From assembly GCF_001949145.1 (NCBI RefSeq), contig NW_019091530.1, positions 284,037 to 348,036 on the forward strand: 64,000 nucleotides of DNA, read 5' to 3'. The translations under genes and the position numbers were made by a program. The stretch's first letter is position 1, and the number at the start of each line of letters is the position of its first letter. Positions 32,827-64,000 of this stretch are shown here, piece by piece. The notes beneath the pieces were generated by a model, which had not been told where the DNA came from, did not search any database, and saw nothing but the letters and a program-made list of their open reading frames with translations. This DNA comes from Acanthaster planci (lineage: Eukaryota > Echinodermata > Asteroidea > Valvatida > Acanthasteridae).

Positions 32827-32888
32827 ATGGGTTTCGCGAACATTTGGCATTCCCATCCAAGGAAGTACGGGCCTGGCTCCAGAAGCTG
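32827..32888 (+). CDS. RPS29: RPS29 exon 1 coding part (residues 1-21)
   Basis: Encodes [20 protein letters not shown] and two bases of the Cys21 codon (CTG|GTATGA). Confidence 0.96.
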
Positions 32889-35634
32889 GTATGAAGGGAT
32901 CTTTTTGTACTAGTAAATTCTTCAAATGTCCAAGCACAATTATGGATAGAAATATGTGTTGTAGATGATGATGAAATGTGAAAATAATGTCGTCGTTTAT
33001 GTGTGCCCCCGCCGGCCTTGGGCATGTTGGGCATGTCATGCATGTTGCTGATGGTGGGCCGGGCATCGTGTATTGATTGGTGCGCTAACGTTAGGCTTGG
33101 CATGCTTGCTAAATAAGTAAAATGTTAGACACACTGGCCAGCGCTATTTCACCGCGCCCGTACCTATAACATGCAATCCATGACTCGTGTTCAGCCTACA
33201 TATTGAATATTTACATACAGTGACATGAAGCTTCTGTCACTGTGTTTTAACACATGTACTGGGGCCTAACGTATAACATGGGCAGATGGGTGCAATGCAG
33301 GATTTGACATTTAGAATTCGAAGCACTGTACAAGCAACAATATTTAACAATTTACAAACATGACAAGCGTGTTCTACTTTCAAGTTTTTGTTCATAGCGT
33401 GGTACCGCAAATCCTTTATGTGTTGAAGTGATAGGCACCCTCGATTTTGCTGTGTGTCAGTCATGCCAATAATATAGGGACAGCACTAGATGTGCCCGGC
33501 CCCTGTGCATAAACCTATGTAACTTGTCTGGAAAATAACAGGTTTTCAAAGTAAATGTTTTAGAACCTTCTTTGCTAACTTTCAATTTCTTGGACGTGTT
33601 ATCACTTTCTGATGGCTTTTATAACATTTTCAGGGAAAATCAGTGATGTTCATACATGAAACTCTTTCCTTCCCCTGTTTCCCTTTTTTAGTTCATTCAA
33701 GTTATTTAAGTTTTTAATGAACTTTGTACCATATGACTTGATTCACTGTATGTAAAGGATTGATATTCAGTAAAATTGTTTTGATCTTGTCTTTTTTGTA
33801 CCGTTTATGTTCCACTGCAGACTCTTACTTGTAAAGAGTAGATTTTTTTTTATTAAACTGCAGCCTATTGTGTTTTCCTCTGCGGAATCTAACTGTGGCA
33901 TTTAAAAGGGTCCCCTGGCAATGGTAGGATCTCCAAGCCCACTGGAAAACAAAGAATGTTCCTGGTGTTGGAGAGATTCTCTCTCCTGAATAATGAGACA
34001 TCTCCGAGTTTGGGGACAGTCTCCGAGTTGTGGTGCTCACCCCAGATGTGTGTGAAATGGAGCAAACCGATAGCTTAGAGAGCATCCCATACAGCATGTC
34101 TGCTTCTTAAGAAATGCTGTGAGAGATTTGTTTTGATTTTTGTTTTGTTTCAGTCGGGTGTGTGGGAACCGTCATGGACTGATCCGGAAATACGCCCTGA
34201 ACATTTGCCGGCAGTGTTTCCGCATGTATGCAAAGGACATTGGATTCCAAAAGGTAGAAATTGAATAAGTCACTAGAATGATTGGGTTGCCATTCGGTTT
34301 TGACCAAAGGCTTTGTTTCCAGGCCGGGGGAAAGAAGAAATTTGTGCAGAAGAGCACATAGTTACATTTTTTGTTCATGTTGTTGGGCTCACTGTCAGGC
34401 TTGTGTTCTTTAACTTTTTTCCATCACATGACCTGAAAAGATGATGATTTCTGTTTTGACGGTTCAGAAAATTTCAGGATTAACTCTTACCATTCTGAAT
34501 CCAACAAACATATGCATGATTTCAATGGTGCGTAGGGGGTTGGGTTAGGGTTAAACATCGTACCTTCAAATCAGTAGCGCTTAACTTTAAAACTGCGACA
34601 TTTATTTCAGTGAATGTGTCAGAGGTAATGTTGAGTTTGAGAAGTGGTATTCTCTCTGCTGACAGTGGTGATGTTTGGAAAATGTACATTATTGGCATTT
34701 CGCTTTGATTTATCACGAAAAGACTCATTCTCGTACATTTTGATGAAAGACAACTAAGCTGTCTTCAGACTTTTTAACCCTTTCCAGCCTGGTAGTTGAC
34801 ATCCATGTGCCAAAGAGTGTTTCTGTTGGACAAAGCTTTGCTTCGGCATTTTAGAAAAGTCACGACTTGAAAGAATTTGGCATTTCCAAACAATAACAAA
34901 TTTTTATTTTAAGGTTTCCAAATGTAATTCATGGCTGTGTTGTACCTAACAGGGGCATGATAATTCAGCTTTTTAGCTGATTTCAGCTTTTTTTGTTGAG
35001 ATGTTGTCCCTGAATTTCAACTTTTTTGTACACCTGGTCTGTACAAAAGTATTGGGACTTTTTACATTGCAGCTTTTTGCTAGCTGTTTTCAGCTTTAAT
35101 TTTTAGTGACTACTCACATCCCTGACCCAATTTAAACAGTGAACGATGGATATAACCAGTGGATAATATATGCCAGCCACAAAGCAAAAAGCTGCTTCAA
35201 TCCTTATCCTCCCTGTGGTTTAACAAATACATGTACATGTATGCACGGAATGCCAACAGTCACTGTGTTACATGTGTTCTCAATATGGAACACAGATATG
35301 CACAGCTTCAATGTGTGTACAGTTGGTTGACAGCATAAAATGACGGAGCTCTCTTTTTGGATATTCCTCGTCACTGCAGTTGGTTTACTGCACAATCATG
35401 CACATGAAACAGTAGGCACAGATGTTGGACAGCACAAAAGTGCAATCTGATATTCCCGTGAGGGATAGTTTGTGCAGTTCACATTGTGACACAGCTGCAA
35501 ATCTTTGTGCTGTTTACCGACTGTCCCAAAAGTGACTTCCGCCTAGGCATATTAAAAATGTTAAACACGGTGGCATCATATTTATTGAAATAATATCTTT
35601 TTTTTCATTGCTCCCTTCCCTGCAGCTGGATTAA
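32827..35634 (+). CDS. RPS29: 40S ribosomal protein S29 (uS14), complete, 3 exons
   Basis: RPS29 is a small zinc-binding protein in the head of the 40S subunit, near the mRNA entry and decoding region. The joined exons give 56 residues, the same length as human. [12 protein letters not shown] is followed by the four zinc ligands Cys21, Cys24, Cys39 and Cys42, the core [16 protein letters not shown] and the tail [10 protein letters not shown]. The start ATG sits in GCCATCATGG just after a TOP-like tract. Introns interrupt Cys21 and the codon before the final Leu-Asp. XPO1 lies upstream in divergent orientation and EPRS1 downstream in the same orientation. It looks fully functional. Confidence 0.97.
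32889..35625 (+). other. RPS29 introns 1 and 2
   Basis: Intron 1 (32889-34153) and intron 2 (34254-35625) are GT-AG. Intron 1 has a structured stretch at 33900-34100, including the perfect hairpin GGAGAGATTCTCTCTCC near 33971. Ribosomal-protein introns often host snoRNAs, but I could not assign boxes with confidence. Otherwise nothing is recognised. Confidence 0.5.
34154..34253 (+). CDS. RPS29: RPS29 exon 2 (residues 21-54)
   Basis: Acceptor TTTGTTTCAG completes Cys21. It encodes [20 protein letters not shown] and on to GFQK, with donor AAG|GTAGAA. Confidence 0.97.
35626..35634 (+). CDS. RPS29: RPS29 exon 3 coding part (Leu-Asp-stop)
   Basis: After CTTCCCTGCAG the exon reads CTG GAT TAA, supplying the invariant C-terminal Leu-Asp. 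A two-codon terminal exon is too short for gene finders and was placed by family knowledge. Confidence 0.93.
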   Translation: MD

Positions 35635-35970
35635 AACCTAGTCTAGAAGCAGCTGGTCTTTTCTTGGTAGGCAGTTCACTTTCTGCTCCAAACCACCCTC
35701 ATCATGAACGCCTCTTGGGAAAGCGGTGTCCATCACTACCATTCAGTGCGTCAGGAAACCTGGTCCTGCCTACAGACCTTGGATGAATCATGACTATGGC
35801 TTCTGTCTACATGGTGAAGCTCCTTCAATCCGTCACCCCATCAGTGACTCAGATCCAAGATTTGACAGATATTCTGTGGTTTACACCCAAATATGTTCAT
35901 GGAAAAACAGTCAAATTGATGTTGTAAGCATGTAACGTGTATACTTCAGAAATAAAAAAAACCAGATCTG
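35635..35970 (+). other. RPS29: RPS29 3' UTR with AATAAA signal
   Basis: AATAAA at 35951-35956 is the first canonical signal after the stop. It is followed by an A-rich run, giving a 3' UTR of roughly 330-340 bases. Cleavage position is approximate. Confidence 0.6.
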
Positions 35971-37393
35971 CTTGAAAATGAGAAGTTGAACAATGTTGCA
36001 ATTTTTTAAGGGGGTGCTGTTCATGTCAGTCAGATAACCTTTTGTAAAGATAAAGCAAACAGTTGAATTTCATTTGAATAAGACCATGCGGATTATTGCA
36101 GCGTACATTCAATTAAACATCTGTTGTGTTCTGAAGAGAGAGATTTGAAAATAGGAATTGGTTAAAAGGAAGAACAAACCTCTGAAGTTTACGATAGAAT
36201 AAGTGACATATTCTCTGTCCATTCACCTGACCTATCTATGCACAGTGCACTCACAAAAGGATTTATCCTTGAAATTGATTTCAAACAAGTTTTGTTGGGC
36301 AGGTAAATTACATTAACCACTTTCAGAAATTCAAGATTGTTCACTATTCCCACACTATTGAGCTTACGCCCATGAGCAGTTTTGCAAGTTGTCAACACCT
36401 TGTTCATTAAAGAGGCATTTAACACGTATAATCTTTTCACTAGGTAAGGACCAACTCTGTTATGACTTCAGTTTGGTCTCTGGGTTAATCAGACAGATTG
36501 TGTCCATCACACCTTGTGTGCCATTACTTGTGCTTCATACTGCTCCCGTGCTTGGACAAGAAGTCTGTCAGTGCTAGTGTCTCTCCTGTAACCTTCAGTG
36601 TCAAAACCAAGTCATATTTCCCAATTTGAGGCACAGTCCATATTTCTCAGGTGTTTTTCTGCTCACCTGATGTCATAATTTACATGATTCCTGTGCAAAG
36701 GCATCACTAGGATTTTTTTGGGGGGAGGGGAAAAAGCATTCCTCAGCAAACTGACAAACCATTAATGTAGAAGGGTTTTCAGGTATTTTGTAGAAAATTA
36801 GTGATTTTCATTCTTTTTCATTTCTTTTTTCCCCATTTTTAATTTCTCAACTTCTAGGGTATTTTTTTTTCTTTTTGATCCAAAAAAGGCTGAAAACTAA
36901 ACTGGATGGGTCTCAGTAATACATTTGTACATATGCAAAGGTTATACATTAAAATCAATTATAAAGCAATCTCAGATTCCAGTGGATAATCTCGATGCAT
37001 CTTGATCTGTTTTGGAGGTGGATTGCATCGTAGTTGCATTGTTAATCTGAAAATTCTCAGACCAGTAATTGATTTTAATCTTTGGATGACTTCTCTAGTA
37101 TCCTTTTCTAAAAAAAATAGGCAGCCAAAAATGGGCATTAGGCTGTACGCTGTTGTGAAATTTTCTAGACCCCAATCAAACATGGAACAGTGATCCATGC
37201 ACCAGTGTTAAACGCGTACTGTACACCAGGGTAAAATGATGCAACTCCAGCAACCTTTCGGGCAACAAAGTTCACAAACTGTACACGTATGCATACAACC
37301 ATTATGTTGCACCATGATTGCTCAGCAAGTTTTTCTTCAATAGAGGGCGCTATTGTAGGCGAAGGGCATACACGTACACATGTGGCTTATTCA
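35971..37393. other. RPS29-EPRS1 intergenic region
   Basis: No gene-like frame. A G-rich then T-rich low-complexity stretch (36715-36890) resembles other dispersed tracts in the window. A CTCF-like motif lies at 37337-37354, just before the assembly gap. Confidence 0.5.
37337..37354 (+). promoter_or_regulatory. CTCF-like motif before the gap
   Basis: TCAATAGAGGGCGCTATTG matches CCANYAGRKGGC at 11 of 12 positions. It is also an inverted repeat, CAATAG/CTATTG. Motif match only. Confidence 0.3.
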
Positions 37394-38346
37394 NNNNNNN
37401 NNNNNNNNNNNNNNNNNNNNNNNNNNNNNNNNNNNNNNNNNNNNNNNNNNNNNNNNNNNNNNNNNNNNNNNNNNNNNNNNNNNNNNNNNNNNNNNNNNNN
37501 NNNNNNNNNNNNNNNNNNNNNNNNNNNNNNNNNNNNNNNNNNNNNNNNNNNNNNNNNNNNNNNNNNNNNNNNNNNNNNNNNNNNNNNNNNNNNNNNNNNN
37601 NNNNNNNNNNNNNNNNNNNNNNNNNNNNNNNNNNNNNNNNNNNNNNNNNNNNNNNNNNNNNNNNNNNNNNNNNNNNNNNNNNNNNNNNNNNNNNNNNNNN
37701 NNNNNNNNNNNNNNNNNNNNNNNNNNNNNNNNNNNNNNNNNNNNNNNNNNNNNNNNNNNNNNNNNNNNNNNNNNNNNNNNNNNNNNNNNNNNNNNNNNNN
37801 NNNNNNNNNNNNNNNNNNNNNNNNNNNNNNNNNNNNNNNNNNNNNNNNNNNNNNNNNNNNNNNNNNNNNNNNNNNNNNNNNNNNNNNNNNNNNNNNNNNN
37901 NNNNNNNNNNNNNNNNNNNNNNNNNNNNNNNNNNNNNNNNNNNNNNNNNNNNNNNNNNNNNNNNNNNNNNNNNNNNNNNNNNNNNNNNNNNNNNNNNNNN
38001 NNNNNNNNNNNNNNNNNNNNNNNNNNNNNNNNNNNNNNNNNNNNNNNNNNNNNNNNNNNNNNNNNNNNNNNNNNNNNNNNNNNNNNNNNNNNNNNNNNNN
38101 NNNNNNNNNNNNNNNNNNNNNNNNNNNNNNNNNNNNNNNNNNNNNNNNNNNNNNNNNNNNNNNNNNNNNNNNNNNNNNNNNNNNNNNNNNNNNNNNNNNN
38201 NNNNNNNNNNNNNNNNNNNNNNNNNNNNNNNNNNNNNNNNNNNNNNNNNNNNNNNNNNNNNNNNNNNNNNNNNNNNNNNNNNNNNNNNNNNNNNNNNNNN
38301 NNNNNNNNNNNNNNNNNNNNNNNNNNNNNNNNNNNNNNNNNNNNNN
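37394..38346. other. Assembly gap (953 Ns)
   Basis: An unbroken run of N. It most likely contains the EPRS1 promoter and part of its 5' UTR. Any frame reported across it is an artefact. Confidence 1.
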
Positions 38347-38358
38347 TCGGAGGCTACA

Positions 38359-38406
38359 ATGTCCATGTAGATGTTAATTTTGCTGTCAAAGATTGATCCG
38401 TTTTAG
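38359..38406 (+). promoter_or_regulatory. EPRS1: Two upstream ORFs in the EPRS1 leader
   Basis: ATG TCC ATG TAG (38359-38370) is followed directly by a 12-codon ORF, ATG at 38371 to TAG at 38406. The main ATG is 32 bases further on. If the cap site lies upstream in or before the gap, both would be in the mRNA leader. Confidence 0.45.
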
Positions 38407-38438
38407 CGAAGACACGTTCTCTGAGGAAAAAGGCCCAA

Positions 38439-61624
<23,186 letters not shown>

Positions 61625-61800
61625 GTGAGCTGTTTTCTTGTTTTTGTGATTGAAGGGGACATAAGGTGAAACTTGGCTCCAACGTGGACAGCAATTCGTT
61701 CTTTTGACTGAATACATGAAATTTTTGTTGACGCTTCATCTTCCTTGTCTTGTTATACCGCTTCCGCACGTTCCGAAACAGTTTTACCGAAACTGTGTAG

Positions 61801-63103
61801 CAGAGTGCGAAATTAGACCAAAAAAGTGCTCGGACAAAATGTCATTCATCATCAATTTTGTTCTGCCATTACCAGCTTTTTATCTGCCATATTATATAAA
61901 AGGTAGAGTTGTAACATGCAGTGTCAGGGGTCGAAATTAACTTTTTTCCCTTGTCCTGCTAGAACTGCACATGCAGCTTCATTGAGCAATCCTTGTTAGG
62001 GCGCAAGCCGAGACGATTTTTTTTTTTAGTTTTTCCGATCGGGTAGGTCATGCCATAAATCTGCTTGCTCGAATTGGATCAACACTTGCCAAAGATTTCT
62101 CAGAATCCACAATTATTGTTATTTAATTAAGGCCTACTGCATACATGCAGTCTTTTATTTGGCCCAAAAAATACACGATGTAGTTGTGCTGTGCATGCCT
62201 CTCAAAAATTGGGTCGGTAGGTCGGAACAATTTTTTGTTTGAGGGCAATTTTGAGCTGATTTAATGGCATCATTGGGGACGACAGCCTCCAAAATTATCT
62301 CAGAAAGTGATGAACACCTGTCTTAATGTCTATGTAAAAATTTCTACATACGACAATTCACAAGAAAATTATGAACAATTCACACAGTCATGACGGCAAA
62401 CTGGCCAACAATGTCCGTGTATCGCGTGGTAAGCGTGCGTGATGCATCTAGACCAGCAGGTGCTAAATCTTGTACCATGAGCAGAACAAATTACACTTAT
62501 GAATGCAGAAAATACATATATAAATTAGAGACCAAGTTCTGTGAATTAACTTGCAGAAAACCTCAGGCAACATGCATGTACATGTAACATCGATGTCTTT
62601 TCCGGCCTGCAGCCTTTTTGCATTCGCAACGTTTACGGCCGATGAAGAGTGTTTATGTACAGTACATTCAATACATGTACAGTACAGACTGGTACTGGTT
62701 GCTACATTTCCATCACACATTCTTTTGCATGGGTGCGGCGCGGTGGGAACCAGAGCAGCTTGTTTAATGCATAGAGTTTCGCGCACATGTTTTCGCCACT
62801 GGGACAGCGCAAAGTATTATGGGGCGATTTCATGTCTACGCAAGTTAAGTATGTACACGTGGGGCTAGGTGACATGGGCCTGTGATGAGCGATCAGCCCT
62901 GATGAATACCTTGGGCATTAATTAAATTCTAACACAAAACTAATAATAAATCGGATGCCATAATTCCACGTATTGTGTTGACATTTAAGAGCTGTTATTG
63001 ATATGTTGGTCGGACAATTTGTTAGAGCATCTTTGAATTTGTTCGGACAAACACAATAAGTGCTCGGAAAATGACCGATGTCCGACTGTAATTTCACGCT
63101 ATG
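61801..63103 (-). mobile_element. hAT-like non-autonomous transposon, copy 2 (1303 bases, no SINE)
   Basis: An inverted relative of 16282-17729. It starts CAGAGTGCGAAATTAGACCA and ends ATTTCACGCTATG. Flanks GTGTAG (61795-61800) and GTATAG (63104-63109) are a 6-base duplication with one mismatch. The length difference from copy 1 is explained by the SINE. No transposase frame. Confidence 0.85.
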
Positions 63104-63913
63104 GTATAGCAAATGACATTCTCATGCAAACTAAGACATCATTGTACAAAGAAAACCTTCAGATTTCTCACCCAAACAACATTACAATGAATTGGAAGTG
63201 AGGAAAAGGAATTTAAGTCGAAGACCATCACTTAAGAGGGCACACAACAAACTCTGTCTCAACCATTGTTTCTCATCAGGACAGTATTTACATGTATCCC
63301 CAACCTTTCTTGCCATAAAATGACTGAAAATATATGTTCTCCAAGTGAAGCCATGTAACTTTCGAAAGTAGAGAAGCAAGCTGGGGGGTAGAACCAGTAG
63401 GTTGCACTTCCACTGTGACACTACTGTTCAAAATACATGTACGTGTACACAAAATGCATGAAAGATTAATTGTTGACTTTTCGGATGGGTCCATTTTAGC
63501 ATCGGGTACAAATTTTCCATTCTCGCTTACGCGAGCCTTTGTATTACCAATTTCCCTCATCAGTCCGTCTGTCCGGCCGTCCTCAAATGTAAAAGTTTTT
63601 CCTTGCAGGTCCACAGGTGTTAAAATGTGCCATTGAGTGTTTGTTTGCTTCCTCTTGGAATTCGACCAGTATTTAAATAGTCTCATATGGCATTAATGCA
63701 TAGACGCTTGTATTTGTAAAAATCTAAGATATGGGGGGGGACTCCAAGTGACAGATTAGAATGTTTGTTGGGGGAGGGGTATCTTAAGGAGGAAGATCAT
63801 GGGGACAATGTACATGTATGTGCATGTAGAAAGTGGATGAAATGCTGGATATGGTTGGTGTAATGGCTGAGCTGGATCAGTGGGATAATGGGACAGCCAG
63901 AGTAAGAAGTGAA

Positions 63914-64000
63914 GGAAATGATGGGGAGGGGGCAGAGTTTGAAATGGATAGGATGATGGGGAGGGGTGGAGTAGGAAATGGATAGGATGATGGGGAGGGG
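63914..64000 (+). repeat. 34-base minisatellite at the window edge
   Basis: GAAATGGATAGGATGATGGG plus GAGGGG begins at 63941 and again at 63975. A shorter variant without GGATAG precedes it. The array continues beyond the window. Confidence 0.8.

Larger units (their letters stand above)
61625..64000 (+). other. EPRS1 intron 28 (incomplete)
   Basis: Begins with the exon 28 donor and runs past the edge. It contains transposon copy 2 (61801-63103) and the 34-base minisatellite at the end. No exon for the EPRS zinc-binding tail was recognised. Confidence 0.7.

Noticed and set aside
32698-33103. Minus-strand frames of 122 and 92 codons
   Set aside because: They overlap RPS29 exon 1 antisense and show no family similarity.
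34441-34497. C/D-box snoRNA candidate (ATGATGA ... CTGA) in RPS29 intron 2
   Set aside because: No terminal stem pairs outside the boxes and no convincing C'/D' pair was seen.
37289-38396. Long frames of about 340-360 codons on both strands
   Set aside because: They are produced by the run of Ns, which contains no stops.

Overview
The window is eukaryotic nuclear DNA from an animal. Its genes are broken into short exons with GT-AG introns, and it encodes a fused glutamyl-prolyl-tRNA synthetase, an animal-type arrangement. The introns are full of short palindromic DNA transposons, tRNA-derived SINE fragments and a scattered ACATGTACATGT palindrome. I infer a marine invertebrate bilaterian (mollusc, echinoderm, hemichordate or similar); the sequence alone does not settle the phylum. 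Proteins were identified by comparing spliced translations with remembered human family members. Every exon join below keeps frame and matches the family order.

Layout. (1) 1-4070: 3' flank and probable 3' UTR of XPO1, with a GACTTGAGTC-rich repeat and a fragment of a foldback element. (2) 4071-28041, minus strand: complete coding region of exportin-1 (XPO1/CRM1), 22 exons, 1070 codons. A possible alternative first exon at 30447-30452 would add seven residues. (3) 28057-32798: first XPO1 intron and the XPO1/RPS29 divergent intergenic region, holding nested inverted repeats and a short coding-like island. (4) 32827-35634, plus: complete three-exon RPS29 (56 aa), with a pyrimidine-rich start region and an AATAAA signal. 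(5) 37394-38346: assembly gap of 953 Ns, ending 92 bases before the next start codon. (6) 38439-61624, plus: 28 exons (1269 codons) of EPRS1, lacking only the last roughly 80 residues, which lie beyond the right edge. (7) 61625-64000: part of the next EPRS intron, with a 1.3 kb transposon copy and a minisatellite running off the edge.

The three genes serve nucleocytoplasmic transport and translation: XPO1 exports NES cargo and ribosomal subunits, RPS29 is a 40S protein, and EPRS charges tRNA-Glu and tRNA-Pro. I see no evidence of co-regulation beyond adjacency. No prokaryote-like system, CRISPR array, rRNA gene or intact transposase gene was seen. The unusual content is transposon archaeology (a SINE nested in one of two copies of the same element, foldback MITEs, one MITE touching a splice donor), a GC-AG intron that the frame requires, and a single WHEP repeat in EPRS.
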